9,850 bases of DNA from Deltaproteobacteria bacterium (GCA_016932235.1 JAFGDF010000237.1:1-9850), one strand, 5' to 3'; shown: positions 1 through 5,480, counted from the first letter of the stretch. Notes: generated from the sequence alone by a model not told the origin. A program made the numbers and translations.

Positions 1-137
1 AATAGCGCCATATGGTCTCAGGCCACGGTCTTTAGAGATAACGTTGAATTATATACCGACATTGTTAAACTTTATTTTCGTACTAAAATAACAAGGGAAA
101 GGCCAAAATTTTTATTGATTACCTATCATCATATTGC
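1..137. other. Sequence downstream of rubredoxin, no feature seen
   Basis: This AT-rich stretch follows the rubredoxin stop codon on the minus strand. I see no coding frame with a ribosome binding site, no tRNA fold, and no convincing stem followed by a T run on the minus strand. The terminator of the rubredoxin operon is therefore not identified and may lie beyond the left edge. Confidence 0.4.
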
Positions 138-299
138 CTAACCAAGATGACGAAACATCTTTTTCCCGGCCCCGCAGATAGGGCATTTCCAGTCTTCAGG
201 CAGGTCCTCAAAACGGGTGCCTCTCGGTATTTTCCCCTTTTTATCACCTTTTTCAGGATTGTATATATAACCGCAACTAGCTGTCTGACACTGCCACAT
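138..299 (-). CDS. Rubredoxin (CX4C type)
   Basis: A 53-residue rubredoxin, a small cytoplasmic one-iron electron carrier with an Fe(Cys)4 centre. The four ligands are visible as C4, C9, C39 and C42: [10 protein letters not shown] near the N-terminus and CPICGAG near the C-terminus. Between them is the family-typical [11 protein letters not shown] (residues 30-40). The first cysteine pair is spaced CX4C instead of the usual CX2C, a variant known from Rd-2-type rubredoxins of sulfate reducers. The C-terminal tail is basic (KKMFRH), whereas most rubredoxins are acidic there. The ATG at 299 has a GGAGG six bases upstream, which fixes the start. It lies 24 bp downstream of the 67-aa gene and is almost certainly co-transcribed with it from the sigma54-like promoter at 589-604. 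In anaerobes rubredoxin typically passes electrons to rubrerythrin, superoxide reductase or oxygen reductases; the partner here is not in the window. A longer overlapping frame in the same place is a shadow. Confidence 0.96.
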   Translation of the reverse strand: MWQCQTASCGYIYNPEKGDKKGKIPRGTRFEDLPEDWKCPICGAGKKMFRHLG

Positions 300-323
300 A
301 AATATCCTCCATAAACATAAAAG

Positions 324-527
324 TTATTCATCCCACCATCCTTTTCTGATATGGGCATCTCTCTCTGATTCGGCCATTTTTTTTAGTTTATAGGCGGAAT
401 CCCTGAGCACACCATAAAGTATTCCACAATTTCTGTCTTCCCTTACAAGGTCCCCTTCATCGGCAAGAACAAGCATATGTCTAACCAGATCCAGGGTTTT
501 TTTAATGCATATATCGCAAGGTCTCAT
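324..527 (-). CDS. Small hypothetical protein with N-terminal CxxC
   Basis: A 67-residue soluble protein that I cannot assign to a named family. It opens MRPCDIC, giving C4xxC7, and has a third cysteine at C34 (EDRNCGIL). The rest is charged and predicted helical (residues 10-30 and 38-60), and it ends in an aromatic-acidic KGWWDE tail. The cysteines could bind a metal or take part in thiol chemistry, but this is speculation. The ATG is preceded by AAAGG with seven bases of spacing. It is the first gene of a two-gene operon with rubredoxin, 24 bp apart, and follows the sigma54-like promoter by about 60 bp. The tight linkage suggests a role connected with rubredoxin or the oxidative or redox response. 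The start, ribosome binding site and operon position make it a real gene; its function is unknown. Confidence 0.8.
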   Translation of the reverse strand: MRPCDICIKKTLDLVRHMLVLADEGDLVREDRNCGILYGVLRDSAYKLKKMAESERDAHIRKGWWDE

Positions 528-588
528 GATAAAACCTTTCTCAGGTCATTTATAACGCTTAACGGAGAGTTCGCTTGTTTCAGAGACA

Positions 589-604
589 TCCAATAAATAT
601 GCCA
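589..604 (-). promoter_or_regulatory. Sigma54-like (-24/-12) promoter of the 67-aa/rubredoxin operon
   Basis: The minus strand reads TTGGCATATTTATTGGA. The -24 part TTGGCA is excellent and the spacing to the -12 part is right. The -12 part is TTGG rather than TTGC, so the match to TGGCAC-N5-TTGC is imperfect. A start site near 577 would give a leader of about 50 bases before the ATG at 527. The IHF-like site and operator upstream support the call. Confidence 0.55.
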
Positions 605-635
605 ACGGATAAGTATTTCTTTTAATGATGGAAAA

Positions 636-658
636 CATAACAATATCAAATTGTTATG
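636..658. repeat. 9-bp perfect inverted repeat overlapping the IHF-like site
   Basis: CATAACAAT and ATTGTTATG pair perfectly around a 5-base centre. The palindrome lies between the operator at 703-730 and the promoter at 589-604. It could be a second regulator's operator, or simply coincide with the IHF-like site inside it. No T run follows on either strand, so it is not a terminator. Confidence 0.5.
644..656 (+). promoter_or_regulatory. Putative IHF binding site (left arm)
   Basis: TATCAAATTGTTA fits the IHF consensus WATCAA-N4-TTR at every defined position. It lies between the activator operator (47 bp from its inner edge) and the -24 element (40 bp), where IHF bends DNA at sigma54 promoters. 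The consensus is short, so the position carries much of the weight. Confidence 0.5.
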
Positions 659-702
659 ATTATACCGGCGTGATCGGACCTTTTTTTTGTTTAAACGAAA
701 CC

Positions 703-730
703 TGAGACATATATGTCTTATGAGACATCA
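703..730 (+). promoter_or_regulatory. Upstream activator site, left copy
   Basis: The element consists of an imperfect dyad TGAGACATATATGTCTTA followed directly by another half-site TGAGACAT; the two TGAGACAT copies are 18 bp apart. The same 28-bp element occurs inverted at 2205-2232 with 23 of 28 bases identical. It overlaps the stop codon (718-720) and last codons of the sigma54 activator gene. Its inner edge is 100 bp upstream of the -24 GG of the rubredoxin-operon promoter, a standard distance for an NtrC-type enhancer. Confidence 0.65.
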
Positions 731-2097
731 GGAAATGCTGAAAGAAACCTGTATAGCGTTGCCCTCCCGACACCTAGGAGCCTGGATGCTTTCACTTTAT
801 TGCCACCGCTCCTGATAAGCGCCTCTTTGACCTTTTGCCTGTTTAGTCTCCGGTTGGGACCTCTTGATGTGTATTCTCCCTGATGGTTTTTAATTTCATC
901 AGGGAGGTTCAATGGCGTAATGCTTGTGCCTTTTGATTTGACCAGGGCGTAGTGGATTGCGCTCTGAAGTTCTCTTACATTACCGGGCCATGGGTAGCTG
1001 ACCAAACAGGTCATCGTGTCTTTTGAGAGTCCGCCGCAGTCTATCCCGTCACTTGATGCCTTATTTAGAAAATAATCCACCAAGAGGTTGATATCACCTC
1101 TTCGCTTTCGGAGTGGCGGTATAAAAATGGGGATGACATTAAGGCGGTAGAAGAGGTCCTCCCGGAAATTCCCTTTTTCCACCTCACGTTTGAGATTCCT
1201 GTTCGTGGCGCTAATGATGCGTACATTAACTGAAACGGGTTTCTCATCTCCGACCCGTTCAAAGGTGCCTTCCTGTAGTACTCTGAGCAGCTTTGCCTGC
1301 ACAACTTTAGACATATCCCCGATCTCGTCCAGGAAGAGTGTTCCTCTATCCGCGAGTTCGAACCGACCCCTTTTGTCACGTGCGGCTCCGGTGAATGCGC
1401 CTTTTACATGCCCAAAGAGCTCACTTTCCAACAGGCCTTCAGGCAGAGCCGCACAATTTACAGGGACGAACGGCTCATTTGATCTTATGCCCTCATCATG
1501 AATCGCCCGTGCAACGAGTTCTTTCCCTGTACCACTTTCACCTTGAATAAGGATCGGCACGTTAATATCCATGACTTCTCGAATGGTTTCAAAGAGTTCA
1601 ATCATTTTAGGATCGTGACCGATAATGCCGGCAAAGCCGTGTTTGTTATTGAAACGCTCCCTGAGGAGATTTAATTCCGTGATATCTTCCAGCAATATGA
1701 CCGCCATTTTACGGCCGTCATGATCAAATGGAGAGGCACTCACGAGGAACTTGAAAGTCTGGTATTTACCCTCTACCAGTAATCGGATTCTTGCGCTTAC
1801 CCGGTGTATCAGTCTTCCGGAAAGCGCCTCCTGTGCCGTGATCCTGACGACACAATCCCGGCATTCTTCAGAAAATCCACAACCCTTTGGATCAGAGGAA
1901 GAATGTATGCATCTCATCGCTTCCCCGCTTCTCCTGTTGAGCGCATCAGTGCTTGATATGCCGAGACTCCTCTCCAGCACGTTGTTTATCGCATGGATTC
2001 TTCTGTTTTGATCTATTATTAAAAGGCCGCATGGTATTGCCTCGAAAAGACTTTTCAAAAATCCTTCCTGATGCAGTATTTCTATTATGGGTTTCAT
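718..2097 (-). CDS. PAS-containing sigma54-dependent transcriptional activator (NtrC family)
   Basis: A 459-residue bacterial enhancer-binding protein that remodels sigma54-RNA polymerase by ATP hydrolysis. Residues about 12-145 form a PAS sensor domain, and no receiver domain is present. The AAA+ domain (about 155-385) shows Walker A GESGTGKE (186-193), the sigma54-contacting GAFTGA loop (233-238), Walker B TLFLDEIG (253-260) and the FREDLFYRLN arginine region (311-320). A Fis-type helix-turn-helix occupies about 420-452. The PAS domain carries four clustered cysteines (C63, C73, C79, C82) with the local pattern CGxxxxCxxC, seen in other PAS signalling proteins; metal, Fe-S or thiol redox sensing is plausible but unproven. 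The ATG at 2097 has AAGG seven bases upstream. The gene is flanked by inverted copies of the same operator, which suggests that it regulates both neighbours: the 67-aa/rubredoxin operon and the DUF2400/VIT genes. All catalytic motifs are intact. Confidence 0.95.
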   Translation of the reverse strand: MKPIIEILHQEGFLKSLFEAIPCGLLIIDQNRRIHAINNVLERSLGISSTDALNRRSGEAMRCIHSSSDPKGCGFSEECRDCVVRITAQEALSGRLIHRVSARIRLLVEGKYQTFKFLVSASPFDHDGRKMAVILLEDITELNLLRERFNNKHGFAGIIGHDPKMIELFETIREVMDINVPILIQGESGTGKELVARAIHDEGIRSNEPFVPVNCAALPEGLLESELFGHVKGAFTGAARDKRGRFELADRGTLFLDEIGDMSKVVQAKLLRVLQEGTFERVGDEKPVSVNVRIISATNRNLKREVEKGNFREDLFYRLNVIPIFIPPLRKRRGDINLLVDYFLNKASSDGIDCGGLSKDTMTCLVSYPWPGNVRELQSAIHYALVKSKGTSITPLNLPDEIKNHQGEYTSRGPNRRLNRQKVKEALIRSGGNKVKASRLLGVGRATLYRFLSAFPDVS

Positions 2098-2143
2098 CCT
2101 TTTGCCTTATTTTATCCTGAGTCGATTCTTCACTAGGAGCAGT

Positions 2144-2164
2144 CTGTCGGACAAAGTCCGACAG
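2144..2164. repeat. 9-bp inverted repeat in the activator leader
   Basis: CTGTCGGAC and GTCCGACAG form a perfect 9-bp stem around a 3-base loop. It lies 47 bp upstream of the activator start codon. No T run follows on either strand, so it is not a typical intrinsic terminator. It may be a dispersed palindromic (REP-like) element, an operator or an mRNA leader hairpin. Confidence 0.6.
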
Positions 2165-2204
2165 GCACCCGAGGCTTAACTTATCATGTCATGAAGGAAA
2201 TAAA

Positions 2205-2232
2205 TAATGTCTCATAAAACAATTGTGTCTCA
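2205..2232 (-). promoter_or_regulatory. Upstream activator site, right copy
   Basis: Read on the minus strand this is the inverted counterpart of 703-730: dyad TGAGACACAATTGTTTTA followed by TGAGACAT, with 23 of 28 positions identical. On the plus strand it shows TGTCTCAT twice, 18 bp apart (2208-2215 and 2226-2233). Its inner edge is 99 bp from the -24 GG of the plus-strand promoter candidate at 2330, matching the 100 bp on the left arm. It also lies about 110-135 bp upstream of the activator's own start codon, so autoregulation is possible. Confidence 0.65.
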
Positions 2233-2239
2233 TATTCAA
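2211..2239 (-). promoter_or_regulatory. Possible sigma70-type promoter of the activator gene
   Basis: On the minus strand TTGAAT, a 17-base spacer and TATGAG resemble -35/-10 boxes (each four of six at best). The site is almost entirely covered by the activator operator, so binding there could repress the regulator's own transcription. The match is weak and the call is inference. Confidence 0.22.
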
Positions 2240-2278
2240 GAAGATTTTCACTTTTATCGTTTTATGCGATTTTGAAAA

Positions 2279-2291
2279 TAACTCTTTGAAA
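2279..2291 (-). promoter_or_regulatory. Putative IHF binding site (right arm)
   Basis: TAACTCTTTGAAA on the plus strand matches the reverse form of the IHF consensus (YAA-N4-TTGATW) with one mismatch. It starts 47 bp from the inner edge of the operator and ends 39 bp before the -24 element. This spacing and the orientation relative to the promoter are the same as on the left arm. Confidence 0.35.
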
Positions 2292-2329
2292 TAAAAAGAT
2301 AAATAATTTATTCTGACTGATGATGATCT

Positions 2330-2345
2330 TGGCATGAAATCTGTT
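2330..2345 (+). promoter_or_regulatory. Sigma54-like (-24/-12) promoter toward DUF2400/VIT
   Basis: TTGGCATGAAATCTGTT (beginning at 2329) has a strong -24 TTGGCA and correctly spaced but poor -12 (CTGT instead of TTGC). It shares the TTGGCAT core with the left promoter. A start near 2357 would leave a leader of about 180 bases before the GTG at 2538, containing a 17-codon ORF and a hairpin. Confidence 0.4.
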
Positions 2346-2443
2346 AATAGCTTTTTCTCAGCAGTCTTTATTTGTTAGGTGCTGGTTTTTGAGCTTATTC
2401 AACTTATTTGAAAATAGATACAATTTTCTTAGCAAAGTCAAAG

Positions 2444-2497
2444 ATGGAGAAAAAAACGGGGAAAATAGATTATGACATTAACTCGGTGAAAATCTAA
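2444..2497 (+). CDS. Possible 17-codon leader ORF
   Basis: The frame ATG...TAA encodes MEKKTGKIDYDINSVKI. Its stop codon overlaps the left arm of the hairpin at 2496-2532, so a translating ribosome would disturb that hairpin. The upstream Shine-Dalgarno is poor and no family is recognised. It may be chance; the position is what makes it worth listing. Confidence 0.2.
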   Translation: MEKKTGKIDYDINSVKI

Positions 2498-2532
2498 AAA
2501 GCCGGTTGAATGAATAACTCGGGGGGCTTTTT
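2496..2532 (+). terminator. Hairpin with T run just before DUF2400 (terminator or attenuator)
   Basis: AAAAAGCC (2496-2503) pairs with GGCTTTTT (2525-2532), giving an 8-bp stem ending in five T residues. It would work on either strand. The run of G at 2521-2526, which is the only candidate ribosome binding sequence for the GTG at 2538, lies in or next to the stem. The structure could therefore limit transcription or translation of the downstream gene. Confidence 0.5.
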
Positions 2533-2537
2533 GAAAA

Positions 2538-3296
2538 GTGAAATTAAAACAAGAACTTGAAAAAATCTACGGTTTCTATAATACAAGAAAGTGGGTACAT
2601 CCTGACCCGTTGGAATTTCTGTATCTCTATCCTGATCCGAGGGATATGGAGATTGTTGGACTTATTGCGTCTTCCCTTGCTTACGGAAGGGTTGCTCAGA
2701 TCCTGAAGAGTGTGTCATCGGTTCTTTCTCACATGGGGGAATCCCCATCAGAATATTTAAAGAAAATACATAAAAGATCTCTTTATGCCGCATTAGGAGG
2801 ATTTAAACATCGATTCACGAATTCCGAAAATATCGTATCCATGCTTTTGGGGATAAAAAATGTGATTAAGAAATACGGTTCTCTTCACTCTTGTTTCATG
2901 GAGGGGATGAAGGCGAATGATGTTACAATAATTCCGGCGCTTTCATTCCTGGTAAAGGAACTCAGGTTATCAGCGGAATCCTGCCCGGGTTGTCTTCTGC
3001 CTTTCCCCGGAAATGGAAGCGCGTGTAAAAAATTGAATCTTTTTCTTCGCTGGATGGTAAGGAAGGACGAGGTTGATCCAGGGTGCTGGGAGGGCATAAG
3101 CCCATCGATGCTGATCGTACCACTTGACACACATATGCACCGAGTTTCTTTGAAGCTTGGTTTGACAGAAAGAAAAAGCGGGGACATTCGCACCGCGCTG
3201 GAGATTACTGAAGGGTTTAAAAAGATTGCTCCGGAGGACCCTGTGAAATACGATTTTGCTCTGACCAGGCCCGGGATAAGAAAAGATAGGATGTGA
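2538..3296 (+). CDS. TIGR02757 / DUF2400 family protein
   Basis: A 252-residue soluble protein of the DUF2400 family, whose biochemical role is not established. Family hallmarks are clear. The N-terminal block HPDPLEFLYLYPDPRD (21-36) is followed by EIVGLIASSLAYGRVAQI (38-55). The C-terminal blocks are WMVRKDEVDPGCW, then LIVPLDTHMHRVSLKLGL and EDPVKYDFALTRPGI near the end. The PLDTH...RV...LGL segment resembles the last part of helix-hairpin-helix DNA glycosylases, but no glycosylase active site is evident to me. The start is GTG; no ATG fits the conserved N-terminus better. Its ribosome binding sequence is only a G run 11 bases upstream, close to a stable hairpin, so translation may be weak or controlled. 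The VIT-type gene follows after 31 bp and is probably in the same operon. The sigma54-like promoter at 2330 may drive both. Confidence 0.9.
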   Translation: MKLKQELEKIYGFYNTRKWVHPDPLEFLYLYPDPRDMEIVGLIASSLAYGRVAQILKSVSSVLSHMGESPSEYLKKIHKRSLYAALGGFKHRFTNSENIVSMLLGIKNVIKKYGSLHSCFMEGMKANDVTIIPALSFLVKELRLSAESCPGCLLPFPGNGSACKKLNLFLRWMVRKDEVDPGCWEGISPSMLIVPLDTHMHRVSLKLGLTERKSGDIRTALEITEGFKKIAPEDPVKYDFALTRPGIRKDRM

Positions 3297-3327
3297 ACCC
3301 TTTACCTATTTGAGGAAGGTGGGAAAG

Positions 3328-4032
3328 ATGGAAATTAGCGAGGAACTGCGAGAGAAGTTGCTCATTCATCAGAAGAATGAGATCACGGAGTATCACATTT
3401 ACGGCAAAATGACCGAAAGAGTCAGGGAACATAAGAACCGGCGCGTACTTCAGAATATCGCACATGATGAACTCAGGCATTATCATGTTTGGAGAGGTTA
3501 TACCGGAGAGGATGTTCCTCCTGACCGGTGGAAAATCTGGAAATACTACTGGATCAGCCGGATCTTTGGCTTGACCTTTGGAATAAAACTGATGGAGCGC
3601 GGGGAGGAAAATGCCCAGGGTAATTACGATCAACTGAGCGAGGAGATTGCCGAGGCAGAAATCCTCATGCTTGAGGAAAATCAACATGAAGCTGCGCTGA
3701 TTCAGATGCTTGATGAAGAAAGACTAATGTATGTCGGTTCAGTGGTATTGGGGTTGAGTGACGCGCTGGTTGAACTGACCGGCGCACTGGCAGGTATGAC
3801 CCTGGCACTCCAGGATACCAAGCTGATCGCGCTGACCGGTTCAATTACCGGGATCGCCGCTGCGTTGTCGATGGGGGCATCCGAATATCTGTCCACGAAG
3901 GCGGAGGACACTGTCAAAAATCCTTTGAGGGCGTCGATTTACACCAGCGGGACTTATCTCATAACTGTTTTCTTTCTCATCCTGCCTTATATGGTTCTGA
4001 GCAACTACTATCTGTGCCTTGGATGCATATAG
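3328..4032 (+). CDS. Ferritin-like/VIT (CCC1) iron transporter, truncated by frameshift
   Basis: An N-terminal ferritin-like (rubrerythrin/Erv-type) domain is fused to a VIT1/CCC1 membrane domain, an arrangement like the iron exporter MbfA. Residues about 1-130 carry the likely di-iron ligands: E18 and E21, E48 with H51 (HDELRHY), and E116/E117 with H120 (EENQHE). The VIT part begins at YVGSVVLGLSDALVELTGAL (135-154) and includes SMGASEYLSTKAE (181-193), the cytoplasmic metal-binding region of the family. In this frame the protein stops at residue 234, directly after the hydrophobic segment ending LPYMVLSNYYLCL. The missing conserved C-terminus is encoded right after, in another reading frame (4023-4193), so one base is missing around 4017-4022. 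Intact length would be about 288 residues. I chose the ATG at 3328 over upstream TTG at 3310 because GGTGGGAAAG precedes it. It follows the DUF2400 gene by 31 bp. Whether the break is biological or a sequencing error cannot be told here. Confidence 0.88.
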   Translation: MEISEELREKLLIHQKNEITEYHIYGKMTERVREHKNRRVLQNIAHDELRHYHVWRGYTGEDVPPDRWKIWKYYWISRIFGLTFGIKLMERGEENAQGNYDQLSEEIAEAEILMLEENQHEAALIQMLDEERLMYVGSVVLGLSDALVELTGALAGMTLALQDTKLIALTGSITGIAAALSMGASEYLSTKAEDTVKNPLRASIYTSGTYLITVFFLILPYMVLSNYYLCLGCI

Positions 4033-4193
4033 CCATCCTGATAATCTCCATTTTCAACTACTATATTTCAGTGACCAAGGATGAACCTTTCAGGAGGCGA
4101 TTTTTTGAGATGACGGGGCTCAGCCTGGGTGTCGCGGCGGTCAGTTTCCTCATCGGTTTCATGATACGCACTTTCCTGGGTATTGATATTTGA
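4023..4193 (+). pseudogene. Out-of-frame C-terminal piece of the VIT transporter
   Basis: This segment encodes MHIAILIISIFNYYISV, a charged loop KDEPFRRRFFEMTG and a final hydrophobic helix SLGVAAVSFLIGFMIR, ending FLGIDI. This is the usual C-terminus of VIT/CCC1 proteins, including the conserved FNYYISV and FRRRF loop. It is in the -1 frame relative to the upstream part. One extra base near 4020 (for example CTTTGG in place of CTTGG) would join the two into one frame. It is not an independent gene and has no ribosome binding site of its own. Confidence 0.88.
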
Positions 4194-4354
4194 ATCATAA
4201 AATCCTGACCTAAAAGCAGGAGTTAAATAAAAAGTTTATGCCCCGCTTTTCTAATCCAGCCAGATACATATTTATATGAGATGACCTAAGACCTTTTCCT
4301 CCTGTTTACAGATGCATCGAGCGCGGAGATGGAGCAGTTGAAATGGTTGACTGT

Positions 4355-4609
4355 TTATATTTTATCATATACGTGTAAGGCATATGTATATATTATCATA
4401 CTTTCAAAATGACGCAATTTTAAAACCCCTTCCTTAAAAATTCCAGACATTACCAATGATATCAATAGGTAAGGTTTATTTGTCAATTCTCCAAGATTGC
4501 CGGTATAGTTCTTGCTTAAGTAATCCATAAACTGTCTGTAAAATGTGGCATGGATCTCCCCCCCACTTTCTCTGAGTGGAGGATTGTTATCCGCGCATTT
4601 ACAGGACAC
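4355..4609 (-). CDS. Doubtful hypothetical ORF, 84 aa
   Basis: A minus-strand frame starting with GTG, without a clear ribosome binding site, running divergently from the Crp-type gene. The residues contain KCADN near the start and a mixed aromatic/aliphatic segment (YLLISLVMSGIF) around positions 47-58. It does not resemble a family I know. It could be a real small gene, a remnant, or chance in AT-rich DNA. It is listed because nothing else explains this stretch. Confidence 0.22.
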   Translation of the reverse strand: MSCKCADNNPPLRESGGEIHATFYRQFMDYLSKNYTGNLGELTNKPYLLISLVMSGIFKEGVLKLRHFESMIIYTYALHVYDKI

Positions 4610-4625
4610 AAAATTTCAACATTAT
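4598..4625 (+). promoter_or_regulatory. Candidate sigma70 promoter for the Crp-type gene
   Basis: TTTACA (five of six to TTGACA), a 16-base spacer and CATTAT (four of six to TATAAT) lie just upstream of the gene. The start site would be near 4632, giving a very short leader that contains the mini-ORF. Confidence 0.3.
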
Positions 4626-4639
4626 TTTATCAGGAATAA

Positions 4640-4654
4640 ATGAATAAGCTATGA
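4640..4654 (+). CDS. Four-codon leader ORF overlapping the Crp-type start
   Basis: ATG AAT AAG CTA TGA encodes MNKL. It has AGGA four bases upstream, and its stop overlaps the regulator's start as ATGA (4651-4654). The regulator's own ATG lacks a well-placed Shine-Dalgarno; the AGGA is 15 bases away from it. Re-initiation or translational coupling is a reasonable reading, though such short ORFs easily arise by chance. Confidence 0.3.
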   Translation: MNKL

Positions 4655-5337
4655 AAACGGAGGATTTAAAAAAATTATGGTTGTTTTCCGAACTTCCAGT
4701 CCGTGAAATGGAACACATTTTTGAGATTTCAAAGAAACGACATTATCCCCGCGGCAGTATAGTCATCTATCAAGGTGATAAGGCGGAGTTCCTATACCTG
4801 ATATTGAAAGGCCGTATAAAAGTGACCCTTTGCCATCCAAACGGAAAAGAAGTAATTCTCAATACACTGAAGGAAGGTGATTATTTTGGAGAGGTGTCGG
4901 TCTTTGATCAACAGCCCCATTCTGCCACAATCATGACCGAAACGGATAGCGAATTTTTGGCGATCTCTCGAGAGACCTTTAAAGAGATGATAATGAAATA
5001 TCCCGAAATCAGCCTGAAGATGCTGAAGGAGATGAGCATGCGGCTGAGAGCGGCTAATGAACTGATCGGCAGCCTTACACATTTAGACGTTAAAAAGAGA
5101 GTGGCAAAGACACTCTTGAATCTTTCCAGAAGTATTGGTGAAAAGGGCAGTGATGCCAGTATCCAGATCCCCCGACCGACATTATATGACATTGCCTCAA
5201 TGTCGGGAACCTCACGCGAGACCGTATCCAGGATTTTAAGCATGCTTGCAAAGGAAGGTCTCTTGATACTCACCAAAGAGGACATAATAATTTGTCATCA
5301 AAACAAGATTGTCCACATGGCGGAGGATACAGATTGA
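4651..5337 (+). CDS. Crp/Fnr-family transcriptional regulator
   Basis: A 228-residue dimeric DNA-binding regulator. Residues about 10-125 form a cyclic-nucleotide-binding-type beta-roll with GDKAEFLYLILKGRIKV (42-58) and the phosphate-binding-cassette-like GEVSVFDQQPHSATI (80-94). In cAMP-binding Crp this cassette has an Arg where this protein has H90 or S91, so classical cAMP binding is uncertain. The C-helix runs about 120-140. A Crp-type winged helix follows at about 147-215, with recognition helix TSRETVSRILSML (187-199), close to the SRETVSR signature. There is no N-terminal cysteine cluster (only C61 and C215), so it is not an Fe-S FNR. Length is normal for the family. The start at 4651 gives the standard N-terminus although its ribosome binding site is poor. 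Neighbours give no clear target. It lies 194 bp upstream of the giant LEPR-XLL gene in the same direction and might control it. Confidence 0.94.
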   Translation: MKTEDLKKLWLFSELPVREMEHIFEISKKRHYPRGSIVIYQGDKAEFLYLILKGRIKVTLCHPNGKEVILNTLKEGDYFGEVSVFDQQPHSATIMTETDSEFLAISRETFKEMIMKYPEISLKMLKEMSMRLRAANELIGSLTHLDVKKRVAKTLLNLSRSIGEKGSDASIQIPRPTLYDIASMSGTSRETVSRILSMLAKEGLLILTKEDIIICHQNKIVHMAEDTD

Positions 5338-5369
5338 TATAGATCACATAGAAATGTTAACCGCCGTCA

Positions 5370-5398
5370 TTTACACTAATAATCCTGTCCAGTAAAAT
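5370..5398 (+). promoter_or_regulatory. Sigma70-type promoter of the giant LEPR-XLL gene
   Basis: TTTACA, a 17-base spacer and TAAAAT each match the -35 and -10 consensus in five of six positions with ideal spacing. The start site would be near 5405, leaving a leader of about 127 bases with the hairpin at 5481-5512. Confidence 0.5.
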
Positions 5399-5480
5399 CT
5401 ATAAAATGCCAGTAGAATAATCGCGCAAGTGTTATGTCTGACTTTATGCGAACAGTCTCATAATATTCTCTAACCTTTGA

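Larger units (their letters stand above)
4194..4650. other. Intergenic region between VIT and the Crp-type regulator
   Basis: About 450 AT-rich bases. A weak stem (TCCTG/CAGGA near 4205-4222) after the VIT gene is not followed by a strong T run. No RNA gene or mobile element is recognised. The only sizeable frame is a minus-strand one at 4355-4609, listed separately with low confidence. Confidence 0.5.

Noticed and set aside
119..358. 79-residue minus-strand ORF over the rubredoxin gene
   Set aside because: It is read in another frame of the same DNA; the rubredoxin frame has four cysteine ligands and its own GGAGG.
582..589. AGAGACAT half-site next to the left -12 element
   Set aside because: A single half-site with one mismatch, overlapping the promoter edge; chance occurrence is likely, although repression cannot be excluded.
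3217..3687. 156-residue minus-strand ORF
   Set aside because: Antisense to the ferritin-like VIT gene, whose sense frame has clear iron ligands and homology blocks.
4347..4374. TTGACT followed by TATACG as a promoter
   Set aside because: The 15-base spacing and weak -10 are poor, and no plus-strand gene begins within 250 bases.
5435..5461. TGTCTGAC and AGTCTCAT half-sites resembling the activator operator
   Set aside because: The spacing is 19 instead of 18 bp, both halves deviate, and no -24/-12 element lies at the expected distance before the giant gene.
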